A stretch of DNA of 6,383 nt from Deltaproteobacteria bacterium UBA3076 (GTDB taxonomy: Bacteria > Desulfobacterota > Dissulfuribacteria > Dissulfuribacterales > UBA3076). Of this stretch, positions 1 through 5,860 are shown piece after piece. The stretch spans positions 3,799-10,181 of the forward strand of contig DFBQ01000166.1 of assembly GCA_002367355.1 (NCBI GenBank), read 5' to 3'. A program made the translations under genes and the position numbers. The notes below the pieces were generated by a model that had not been told where the DNA came from, searched no databases, and worked only from the letters and a program-made list of their open reading frames with translations. Numbering within the stretch: the stretch's first letter is position 1; each line of letters opens with the position of its first letter.

Positions 1-14
1 CTGAAAAACTAATC

Positions 15-464
15 ATGATAGCAGTTTGGCAAAGGGTCAGTGAGGCCATGGTTGATGTAAACGATGAGATTGTGGGGCGCATCGGTAAGGGAGCCCTTGT
101 GCTACTTGGAGTGGAGTCAGAAGACACCGATGTTGACGCGGCCTTTATAGCGGAGAAATGTGCAAACCTCAGGGTCTTTGATGACCAGGATGGCCGTCTT
201 AATCTCTCATTTGCTGATATTGGCGGAGAACTGCTTCTGGTATCACAGTTTACTCTATGCGCAGATTGCAGGAAGGGGAGAAGGCCGTCATTTATCAAGG
301 CCGCCGCTCCTGACGAGGCCAATAGACTCTACGAGCTTGTGGCTGATATGATTAGGGCCAAGGGTGTCGAGGTGAAAACCGGCCGTTTTCAGGCCCACAT
401 GAAGGTACATCTGGTTAATGATGGTCCGGTGACGTTGCTATTGGACAGTCGAAAGAGGTTTTGA
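15..464 (+). CDS. dtd: D-aminoacyl-tRNA deacylase (D-Tyr-tRNA deacylase)
   Basis: This cytosolic enzyme hydrolyses D-amino acids (D-Tyr and others) and, in this family, also mischarged glycine from tRNA, which keeps them out of translation. The 149-residue product matches the usual family length of about 145-150 and is collinear with it throughout. It opens with the typical start ([11 protein letters not shown], compare MRAVVQRVSRA). SQFTL at residues 77-81 is followed by the [11 protein letters not shown] segment. The Gly-cisPro signature NDGPVT lies at 135-140, and the C-terminal TGRFxAxMKV block at 122-131. The glycine often seen after TGRF is Gln126 here, which probably matters little. 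The ATG at 15 is chosen because residue 1 aligns with the family start. No strong ribosome binding site is visible, and the window edge hides the promoter. The next gene starts 9 bp downstream on the same strand, so co-transcription is likely. The identification is secure. Confidence 0.96.
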   Translation: MIAVWQRVSEAMVDVNDEIVGRIGKGALVLLGVESEDTDVDAAFIAEKCANLRVFDDQDGRLNLSFADIGGELLLVSQFTLCADCRKGRRPSFIKAAAPDEANRLYELVADMIRAKGVEVKTGRFQAHMKVHLVNDGPVTLLLDSRKRF

Positions 465-473
465 TTAAGGCGT

Positions 474-2309
474 ATGTCAGAACAGTCAGCCCTTGAGATC
501 CTTGAGGATTGGGAACCGCCTCAACTGAGTGAGGAAGCGTCAAGTTGGCTGCTTTCTCAGCTTTCTCCCCAGGTCTTTTCGCGGTTTGCCCAGGCTGTAC
601 AGCAAGATCCGGAAGGTCAGGCCGCACTCTCCGGGTTCAGGATTTCCCCTAATTCAATAAAAAAACCCGGCGTCAAGCAGGCCATTTCAGCAAGGCTTGT
701 ATCACTTCTTGTGTCCTCAAGGTGGGCAAGGAGCGCCTTTTTCATCCTATCTTTTCCACATGGCAGGTGGTTCAGGTGGGCGGAGGTCATTGACGCACAC
801 GACGAGATCTGGCTGGAAATTAACTGGAGAGAGCTCATAAGGGGAACCGGGGACCCTGCCTTGGCTGTTGCATTTGCCCTGGACGACCGTCTGGGTCTGG
901 CCAGGAGAGGTGAGAGGGCCTTAAAGACAAAGTCCATATGGACAGGAGAACTGACCGGTTCCAAGGAGTTGTTGCCGGAGGCATGGGCTGAGTTCTCAGG
1001 GCTCATAGGGTCTCAGGAGTTCAGAGATTCTTCAGAGACAGAGGCATTGGAAAACCTGCAAATCAGGCTTGAAGAGATATCAGCCAAGCTGCAGAGGACA
1101 GAGCAGGATGAAGCAAAACAAAAAAAGGCAAGAAAAAAGCTGGAGGCCGGAATCAGGGAGCTTGAGGCCAAGTGCCTGGGACAGGAATCCTCTATTAGTA
1201 AATTCAAAGATAAGTTAAAGGAGCAGTCAAGGCGTATAAAGGTCTATGAGACTGAAATGGAGTCAGAGGTTGGAGCAAGAGTCGCCGGTTTTTACCGGGA
1301 GTTCTGCAACTGTGACATGTGTGAGGAAGAACTGTGGAAAGACTCCATGAAAGAAGGTGGAAGCAAAGACCTCTTGAAAAGGGTGGAAAGGACCCTTACT
1401 GCCCAAAGCCATCTGGATGCCAGGTACGGTACCCGTTCCAGGGTGATCGCCAGGCTTAAAAAGCTTGAATCCAAGTACGAGGAGGTTGAAAGGGCTCTGG
1501 GCGATGTCCTTGTCCCAGCCCCGTCATTGCTGAAAGCCGGAAAGGACCTGCAACTTGAGATTGCCCACTGGAGACAGATGCTTCCAGGTGCGGAAGAAGC
1601 CTGCTCGCCATTGGCAGGAAGCCTCCTTGGGCAGGCAAGGTCCTTCAAGGTGAATGAGGAAGGAATCAGGCAGCTTGAGGCATTGTTGACAGAGCTGGAT
1701 CGTCCACCCATTGAGTTATTACTTAATGAAGAGGAAAAGGCCTTTTTGCACCGCCACATCAGGAAACTTTTGGCTGAAAGGAGAAAGATATGGCAGGCAG
1801 GCATGCTGGCCAAGCATCCGCCTGTACGCATCCTCCCCCATCAAGTAGATGATATTTCGAATCTTTCAGCCTTTGTATTGAGGCACCACGATCTGTGCTC
1901 CAAGTCCGTTCTGCTGGTTGATGGCTATAATGCAATAAAGTCCTCTGCTGAATGGGCAACACTTGACAGCCAGAACTTCACAAAGGCAAGAAATCGTTTT
2001 ATTGCGCTCTGGGAGTTAAGGGCAAAGGACTGGAAAAGGGTAGAACTTGTCTTTGACGGCCAGGAAGAGCGCCAATGGATAGAGGAGCGGGGCCACCTGA
2101 TAGTGGTATATACGGATACCAGGTTCGAGTCCCAGCGAGCGGATCGCTATATCCAGTCGCGTATGGGGGAACTCAATGCAGATAACCCTGATACAAAGCT
2201 CTTTTTAATCACCGCGGACAGAGAGCTGAGGGACTCTGTCAGCCAGTGGTGTAATTACTTTATTGAGCCGAGATGGGCGCTTATACCTTATCTCAGCATA
2301 GAAGATTGA
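474..2309 (+). CDS. Coiled-coil protein with C-terminal NYN/YacP-like nuclease domain
   Basis: This 611-residue protein has a clear nuclease-like C-terminus and an N-terminus I do not recognise. Residues 1 to about 185 are mixed helical, with Trp- and Arg-rich stretches. Residues about 190-275 are rich in E, K, Q and L and read as a long coiled coil. A Cys cluster, C278-N-C280-D-M-C283, follows directly, and a second helical region reaches to about 450. Residues about 478-605 fit the NYN/YacP branch of the PIN-like fold: LLVDGYNAI with Asp483 and Asn486, VFDG with Asp528, RADRYI with Asp557, and ITADRELRD with Asp582 and Asp587. These acidic residues would form the metal-binding site of a ribonuclease. 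Bacillus Rae1 (YacP), a ribosome-associated mRNA endonuclease, shares this domain but is only about 170 residues long. A role in RNA or translation quality control is inferred, supported by dtd lying 9 bp upstream. The start ATG has AAGG close upstream at 467-470. The protein is cytosolic, with no signal peptide or membrane segment. The domain call is firm; substrate and function are unknown. Confidence 0.85.
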   Translation: MSEQSALEILEDWEPPQLSEEASSWLLSQLSPQVFSRFAQAVQQDPEGQAALSGFRISPNSIKKPGVKQAISARLVSLLVSSRWARSAFFILSFPHGRWFRWAEVIDAHDEIWLEINWRELIRGTGDPALAVAFALDDRLGLARRGERALKTKSIWTGELTGSKELLPEAWAEFSGLIGSQEFRDSSETEALENLQIRLEEISAKLQRTEQDEAKQKKARKKLEAGIRELEAKCLGQESSISKFKDKLKEQSRRIKVYETEMESEVGARVAGFYREFCNCDMCEEELWKDSMKEGGSKDLLKRVERTLTAQSHLDARYGTRSRVIARLKKLESKYEEVERALGDVLVPAPSLLKAGKDLQLEIAHWRQMLPGAEEACSPLAGSLLGQARSFKVNEEGIRQLEALLTELDRPPIELLLNEEEKAFLHRHIRKLLAERRKIWQAGMLAKHPPVRILPHQVDDISNLSAFVLRHHDLCSKSVLLVDGYNAIKSSAEWATLDSQNFTKARNRFIALWELRAKDWKRVELVFDGQEERQWIEERGHLIVVYTDTRFESQRADRYIQSRMGELNADNPDTKLFLITADRELRDSVSQWCNYFIEPRWALIPYLSIED

Positions 2310-2310
2310 T

Positions 2311-2799
2311 TCACTCCCAGGTTCCAAGCTGCCTGTAAGCTTCATAAAGGACTATCCCTGCGGTATTAGACAGATTAAGGCTCCTCACTTTGCCCCATAT
2401 CGGCAGGTAAAAACTTCTCTCAATATTTGTCTCGAGGAGAGAAGGAGGAAGTCCCTCGGTCTCCTTTCCGAAGACGAGATAGCATCCCGGTGTAAAGTTT
2501 GCTTCAGTATAGATATATTTTCCCCTGGTTGAGAAATAAAGAAAGTCACCCCCGGCATTTTCAAGCATAAATGCCTCCAAGCTGCTGTGATGTCTCACAG
2601 TTATACTGGGCCAGTAGTCAAGGCCTGCTCTTCGGAGATGCTTGTCGTCGGTCTTAAATCCAAGGGGATGGATAAGGTGAAGGACAGAATTGGTTGCCCC
2701 GCAGAGCCGGGCAATGCTACCGGTGTTGGGTGGTATTTCCGGTTCTACTAATACTACATGTAGAGAAGGAAGAGAATCGGACCTGCCAAGGGACTTCAT
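2311..2799 (-). CDS. trmL: tRNA (cytidine/uridine-34-2'-O)-methyltransferase, SPOUT family
   Basis: TrmL uses S-adenosylmethionine to methylate the ribose of the wobble nucleotide in certain leucine tRNAs. It is a small cytosolic trefoil-knot (SPOUT) enzyme. Counting from the ATG at 2799, the 162-residue product shows LVEPEIPPNTGSIARLC (residues 17-33), GFKTDDKHLRRAGLDYW (47-63), the knot segment VFGKETEGLP (109-118) and RSLNLSNTAGIVLYEAYRQLG (139-159). These are all hallmark TrmL blocks in the right order and at full length (E. coli about 157). The frame also allows a GTG start at 2826 giving 171 residues. I prefer ATG 2799 because it makes an ATGA overlap with the stop of the upstream regulator gene and gives a family-like length. 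Neither start has a strong ribosome binding site, which fits translational coupling. The gene converges on the NYN gene with one base between the two stop codons. Confidence 0.93.
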   Translation of the reverse strand: MKSLGRSDSLPSLHVVLVEPEIPPNTGSIARLCGATNSVLHLIHPLGFKTDDKHLRRAGLDYWPSITVRHHSSLEAFMLENAGGDFLYFSTRGKYIYTEANFTPGCYLVFGKETEGLPPSLLETNIERSFYLPIWGKVRSLNLSNTAGIVLYEAYRQLGTWE

Positions 2800-3248
2800 G
2801 CCATTTTTCTGATTTTTTCCCGGCACTCAGGGCACAATCCCTTCACGTCCAGCTTATGATTCAGTATCTTAAAACCGAAACGTTCTTCCAGGTCCCTTTC
2901 GATGTCCTTTAATCTCGGATCTGTGAACTCCTCAATCTTCCTGCACTCAATACATCGAAGGTGGCAATGGTGTTCGTGGCCATATATGTGTTCGTAGTGC
3001 ATATGGCCGTCTTCAAAGAACACATCCTGGATCAGGCCGGCTTCCATTAAGAGAGGTAGAAGCCGATATATAGATGCCTTTGAGATATTTATACCCTTTT
3101 GCCTTATAGTTAAATAAAGTGTGTCTACATCAAAGTGATCATGGGTGGTAAAGATCTCTTTTATTATCTGTTCTCGTTCCTGGGTATAGCGTAGTCTGTT
3201 TTTTTGAAGGTACTCACGAAAGACTTGCAATTCCGATTTTTTTTGCAT
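2796..3248 (-). CDS. Fur-family transcriptional regulator (Fur/PerR/Zur type)
   Basis: This is a dimeric, metal-dependent DNA-binding repressor of 150 residues, normal for the family. The N-terminal winged helix spans about residues 5-85, with RYTQEREQI (20-28), HDHFDVDTLY (36-45) and the recognition-helix region SKASIYRLLPLLMEAGLI (56-73). The C-terminal dimerisation and metal domain starts with a His-rich stretch (His82, 84, 87, 91, 93, 94, 96). It then carries the structural zinc site as two CxxC pairs, Cys99/Cys102 (LRCIECRKIEEF) and Cys139/Cys142 (LCPEC). Which metal or peroxide signal it senses (Fe, Zn, Mn or H2O2) cannot be decided from these motifs, so no gene symbol is given. The ATG at 3248 is preceded by GAGGG about 10 bases upstream. 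The gene is first in an apparent two-gene unit with trmL and divergent from proC. A candidate operator and promoter lie in the shared intergenic region and suggest possible autoregulation. Confidence 0.93.
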   Translation of the reverse strand: MQKKSELQVFREYLQKNRLRYTQEREQIIKEIFTTHDHFDVDTLYLTIRQKGINISKASIYRLLPLLMEAGLIQDVFFEDGHMHYEHIYGHEHHCHLRCIECRKIEEFTDPRLKDIERDLEERFGFKILNHKLDVKGLCPECREKIRKMA

Positions 3249-3276
3249 GAAGAAAGCCCTCGATTTTCAGATTTTA

Positions 3277-3293
3277 ACAAATTAATGAATTGT
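3277..3293. promoter_or_regulatory. Candidate Fur-family operator (8-1-8 partial palindrome)
   Basis: The 17 bp sequence ACAAATTAATGAATTGT is an imperfect inverted repeat of two 8-base arms around a central A. Six of the eight arm positions pair, and ACAA/TTGT pair exactly at the ends. Fur, PerR and Zur boxes are AT-rich inverted repeats with the related 7-1-7 layout. The site lies 29 bp upstream of the regulator's start codon. The palindrome is seen directly; its use as an autoregulatory operator is inference, and it does not closely match any one consensus. Confidence 0.35.
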
Positions 3294-3357
3294 GGCTGAA
3301 ACCGCGAAACATAGGCAAAGGGAAAAAATAAATTACCACATTCAATGTTTTCTTTTT

Positions 3358-3386
3358 GTTGTACTGATTGGAAGCTGCCAAGTCAA
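3358..3386 (-). promoter_or_regulatory. Candidate sigma-70-type promoter for the Fur-family gene and trmL
   Basis: On the minus strand, TTGACT (3386-3381, five of six to the -35 consensus) and TACAAC (3363-3358, four of six to the -10 consensus) are separated by exactly 17 bases. Transcription would start near 3351 and give a leader of roughly 100 nt running through the palindrome at 3277-3293. The -10 box is mediocre and AT-rich intergenic DNA yields such matches by chance, so this is only a candidate. I found no comparably good plus-strand promoter for proC. Confidence 0.35.
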
Positions 3387-3505
3387 GTTTAAAGCAACTG
3401 TTTAATAATAGGCGTATGCCCAGTATTGTGCAAGGATAATTTTCACATTCCATGGCAGTCGACAGCCGGAAAGGGCGTGAATAATTATGTATAGGGAGAT
3501 GATAA

Positions 3506-4336
3506 ATGACAGCAAAAGAACAAATTGAGATTCGCGAGACCCTGGGATTTGTCGGCGGAGGACAGATGGCAGAAGCCCTTATAAAGGGGCTGTTGTCAAA
3601 AGCGTTCTTGAAACCAGGCCGGATCACGGCATCTGATCTGTCTAAGGACAGGAGAAATCATCTCAAGGAAGCATTTGGGATAAATACCACATCAGAAAAC
3701 AAGGAAGCAGTTAAAGGGTCTGAGATTATTATCCTGGCGGTCAAACCCCAGGTCATGCCTATAGTCCTTGAAGACCTTGGGCCTGTTGTGAGCAGCAATC
3801 ATCTTGTTGTATCCATAGCTGCTGGAATAACCACTCATTCTTTGGAAAAACGACTCCCTGAGGGTGCAAGAGTAGTGCGCGTGATGCCCAATACCCCTGC
3901 ATTGGTTCAGGCAGGGGCTGCGGCACTGTGTAAGGGGACTGCCGCCAGCCAGGGCGATCTGGATATAGTGCGGCAGATATTGGAGGCAGTGGGCAAAGCG
4001 GTTGTTGTACCAGAGGCCTTGATGGATGCAGTCACTGGGCTCAGCGGTAGCGGACCGGCATATGTCTTTACATTTATTGAGGGGTTGATTGATGCAGGAG
4101 TGCGGGAAGGGTTGCCAAGAATTGTTGCCCAAGAGCTGGTGGTTCAGACTGTACTTGGGGCGGCCCTTATGTGTCGGAATACTGGAAAACACCCGGCAGA
4201 ATTGACTGCGATAGTGACCAGTCCAGGGGGAACCACTGCTGCGGGTCTGCATGTCCTGGAACGGGCCGCGCTGCGTGGGATATTACTGGATGCAGTCAGG
4301 GCCGCAACGGAGAGGTCCGGAGAGCTTGGTGGTTGA
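3506..4336 (+). CDS. proC: Pyrroline-5-carboxylate reductase
   Basis: ProC catalyses the last step of proline biosynthesis, the NAD(P)H-dependent reduction of 1-pyrroline-5-carboxylate to L-proline, in the cytosol. The 276-residue protein has the normal length and all family landmarks. The Rossmann motif GFVGGGQMAEAL is at 14-25, AVKPQ at 78-82 and VRVMPNTPALVQAG at 124-137. The helical dimerisation and active-site domain has TGLSGSGPAYVF (177-188) and the proline-binding signature TSPGGTTAAGL (238-248). About 12 extra residues precede the first beta strand. The ATG at 3506 is still favoured because AGGGAG lies 7 bases upstream. The gene stands alone on its strand, divergent from the Fur-family gene. 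Its stop codon touches the left copy of the inverted repeat that bounds the next gene. The reading frame is intact and the C-terminus (RAATERSGELGG) looks natural, so the repeat does not appear to have damaged it. Confidence 0.97.
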   Translation: MTAKEQIEIRETLGFVGGGQMAEALIKGLLSKAFLKPGRITASDLSKDRRNHLKEAFGINTTSENKEAVKGSEIIILAVKPQVMPIVLEDLGPVVSSNHLVVSIAAGITTHSLEKRLPEGARVVRVMPNTPALVQAGAAALCKGTAASQGDLDIVRQILEAVGKAVVVPEALMDAVTGLSGSGPAYVFTFIEGLIDAGVREGLPRIVAQELVVQTVLGAALMCRNTGKHPAELTAIVTSPGGTTAAGLHVLERAALRGILLDAVRAATERSGELGG

Positions 4337-4353
4337 AGGGGCGCTAAGTTCAC
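4336..4353 (+). repeat. Left copy of an 18 bp inverted repeat bounding the MFS gene
   Basis: AAGGGGCGCTAAGTTCAC here is matched at 16 of 18 positions by the reverse complement of 5566-5583, with an uninterrupted identical core GGGCGCTAAGTT. It overlaps the last base of the proC stop codon and ends one base before the stop codon of the MFS gene. The repeat is a direct observation. Whether it is a transposon end, a recombination site or a shared transcript structure is not known. Confidence 0.75.
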
Positions 4354-4354
4354 G

Positions 4355-5560
4355 TTACCGGCCGGCTTTTCGAGGCAGTTTTGATGAGGCAAGAAACATA
4401 AGGCCGGCTACCACAGCAGACATGAAAAAGACCCAGGGATAACCGAAGCATACCCAGATAAGTCCTGCGATTATCGGGGCTACCATGGATACTACGTGCT
4501 CAATTGAATAGCTTGTGGATATGGAGGCTGTCAGCTCATCCGGCGATTCAACGATCTTTGAAAGGTAGGTTACATGGGCTGAACGTAAGGAAAACAGGCT
4601 GTCATCCAGGATGAAGCATGTGAACAGGCACGGCAGGATAAGATGCCGGGGAAGCGTTGTTTCTGCCAGACCGTAGCAGGCGCAGATCATCAGAAGCATA
4701 AGGGAATCACCTATAAGCACAGTCCTTTCCCCCAGCGTGTCAATAAGTTTTCCAAGATAGGGCTTTAGAAATAGGCCTACAACAGAAGATGCAAGAATAA
4801 GCCTTGCCATGGCCGGTGCATCCTGATCAAAGATCCTGATAAGTACCCATGGTCCGAATACGATGAAGATCTGTTTTCGCACACCGAACAGGACGGCAAG
4901 TAAATAAAAAAGAGAATATTTTTTCTTGAATACAAAGCGCTTACGTTTTGTCCCGGTATGTCTTTTTTCCTTGATGAGAAGTACAATTGAGGCCGAAAGC
5001 AATGTGAGTAAGGCTGCGGTCCAATAGAGCTTTTCGTATCCGAGCCCTAATGTGCCCATACCTACCCAGATGCAAGCAGCCCCCACTATGGTCCCAAGGC
5101 TCCTGAGGCTTCTGACTATTCCGAAAAGACGGCCCCTGGTCCCGGGTTCACTGAGGGCTACACAGAAGCTCTCCCTGATGGTCATTACCATATGGGCCCC
5201 GACAGACCAGACAAACAGCCAGGCTGTTACCCTCAAGACATCAGCCGAGAGGCTGGCAACGCCCACAATGCCCAAGGCAATAACAAGTGTGGCTCCAAAC
5301 AGGATCCTTCCTTCTTTGACTGCACTGAAAGGGGCCAGGAGTACAATGAGCAACATTCCCGGCATTTCTCTGATGGTCTCCAGCACTCCCCTCTGGTCGG
5401 CGCTCATGTCATAGACATCAACAAGGAAGTTGTTAAGGCTGCTAAAGAAAATTCCAGTGGCAGCAGCACCCAGAAATGTGCTAAAGAGAAAGATTAATTT
5501 CTGGTCCTTAAAGAGGCGGGGCACGAGTGAATGTATATTATGATGCTTGTGGGCGGTCAT
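4355..5560 (-). CDS. Major facilitator superfamily (MFS) transporter
   Basis: This is a 401-residue inner-membrane protein of MFS size with about twelve hydrophobic segments in two six-helix halves. The first helix is near residues 22-44. The halves are joined by a strongly basic cytoplasmic loop (about 197-215, with the K/R cluster KRKRFVFKKK). The loop between helices 8 and 9 keeps a recognisable MFS motif A (GKLIDTLGERTVLIG, 270-284). The matching loop between helices 2 and 3 (AVKEGRILFG, 80-89) is degenerate and lacks the usual Asp. The substrate cannot be predicted, and no efflux-specific signature is evident. An in-frame stop lies three codons before the ATG at 5560, so that start is the furthest upstream ATG, but no good ribosome binding site precedes it. 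The gene is convergent with proC (18 bp apart) and almost exactly fills a segment bounded by inverted repeats, which suggests it arrived or moves as a unit. Confidence 0.87.
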   Translation of the reverse strand: MTAHKHHNIHSLVPRLFKDQKLIFLFSTFLGAAATGIFFSSLNNFLVDVYDMSADQRGVLETIREMPGMLLIVLLAPFSAVKEGRILFGATLVIALGIVGVASLSADVLRVTAWLFVWSVGAHMVMTIRESFCVALSEPGTRGRLFGIVRSLRSLGTIVGAACIWVGMGTLGLGYEKLYWTAALLTLLSASIVLLIKEKRHTGTKRKRFVFKKKYSLFYLLAVLFGVRKQIFIVFGPWVLIRIFDQDAPAMARLILASSVVGLFLKPYLGKLIDTLGERTVLIGDSLMLLMICACYGLAETTLPRHLILPCLFTCFILDDSLFSLRSAHVTYLSKIVESPDELTASISTSYSIEHVVSMVAPIIAGLIWVCFGYPWVFFMSAVVAGLMFLASSKLPRKAGR

Positions 5561-5565
5561 GGGCT

Positions 5566-5583
5566 GTCAACTTAGCGCCCTTT
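5566..5583 (-). repeat. Right copy of the 18 bp inverted repeat, within a larger hairpin
   Basis: Read on the minus strand this is AAAGGGCGCTAAGTTGAC, 16 of 18 identical to 4336-4353. It lies 5 bp upstream of the MFS start codon. On its outer side the sequence folds back on itself. AACTTA at 5569-5574 pairs with TAAGTT at 5595-5600, and CGCCC at 5576-5580 pairs with GGGCG at 5584-5588 around a TTT loop, leaving a small one-sided bulge. The left copy does not have this hairpin. No target duplication is evident when the bases just outside the two copies are compared. Confidence 0.7.
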
Positions 5584-5836
5584 GGGCGAGCTGTTAAGTT
5601 ATTTTAGCCATAAATGCTATTTGGTTATTCCCAAACAGTTATCTCAAGACGAAGTCGCGAGGTTAGATTCGTTGTGCCAGTTGTTTGGCATTGGATTAGT
5701 ATTGTTTAATGTGGAAAATCCAAACACTCCCGATTTTACCATTAGAGTATGTCCCAACAAGCATGAACCAGATTTTTTCTACACAAACAAATACATGAGC
5801 AAGATTGAGAAAGAATTATTTGTAAATATTCGGTGA
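5582..5836 (+). pseudogene. C-terminal remnant of a conserved hypothetical protein (possibly HrgA / restriction-associated type)
   Basis: An open frame of 84 codons encodes what looks like the tail of a longer protein. The segments HKCYLVIPKQL, RLDSLCQLFGIGLVLFN, PDFTIRVCPNKHEPDFFYTNKYM and IEKELF resemble, from memory, the C-terminus of HrgA-like or restriction-endonuclease-associated hypothetical proteins. I cannot confirm this by search. The only upstream start is a TTG at 5582, without a ribosome binding site and inside the inverted-repeat hairpin. An in-frame stop lies at 5573-5575, immediately beyond. The family-like sequence begins abruptly at about residue 5-10. The most likely history is that the 5' part was lost when the repeat-bounded MFS segment or another rearrangement formed the junction near 5585-5600. 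The stretch is visibly more AT-rich than proC or the MFS gene, consistent with acquired DNA. A genuine small gene is possible but less likely. Confidence 0.5.
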
Positions 5837-5859
5837 ACCTTTTTTCCTTCCGAATTTTT
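5828..5859 (+). terminator. Weak candidate terminator after the remnant
   Basis: ATTCGG (5828-5833) pairs with CCGAAT (5850-5855), and TTTT follows. After one mismatch, three further A-T pairs can extend the stem. The stem is short and not GC-rich, and the loop is 16 nt, so a functional intrinsic terminator is doubtful. It overlaps the stop codon of the truncated frame, so it could be left over from the original gene. Confidence 0.25.
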
Positions 5860-5860
5860 C

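Larger units (their letters stand above)
3249..3505. other. Divergent intergenic region between the Fur-family gene and proC
   Basis: This 257 bp AT-rich stretch contains no convincing gene. A minus-strand frame reading through it continues into the antisense of proC and encodes nothing recognisable. Besides the candidate operator and promoter, it holds two 14 bp near-palindromes, each pairing at 12 of 14 bases: TTGGAAGCTGCCAA (3368-3381), which lies between the -35 and -10 boxes of the candidate promoter, and GGCAGTCGACAGCC (3454-3467), about 40 bp before the proC start. A purine-rich AGGGAG at 3493-3498 serves as the proC ribosome binding site, 7 bases from its ATG. No riboswitch or terminator was recognised. 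Confidence 0.6.

Noticed and set aside
2800..2826. GTG start at 2826 for trmL
   Set aside because: It adds nine residues not seen in the family and a 31 bp overlap; the ATG at 2799 gives an ATGA junction and a typical length.
3274..3627. A 117-codon minus-strand open frame across the Fur-family/proC intergenic region
   Set aside because: It runs antisense into the start of proC, has no recognisable protein features and no ribosome binding site; random translation of intergenic DNA.
3692..4252. A 186-codon minus-strand frame inside proC
   Set aside because: It lies antisense to an unmistakable proC with intact motifs, and its translation lacks any domain-like pattern.
4357..4370. CCGGCCGG followed by CTTTT as a proC terminator
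   Set aside because: The palindrome is within the MFS coding sequence, has no loop and is followed by only four T; not convincing.
5052..5497. Plus-strand frames of 120 and 101 codons antisense to the MFS gene
   Set aside because: They are low-complexity shadows of the transporter's membrane-helix codons, with no initiation signals.
5566..5600. Integron attC site next to the MFS gene, as a gene cassette
   Set aside because: GTTAAGT at 5593 fits the GTTRRRY core, but no matching inverse core lies at the correct spacing and no integrase is seen. A repeat at both ends in inverted orientation is not the cassette pattern.
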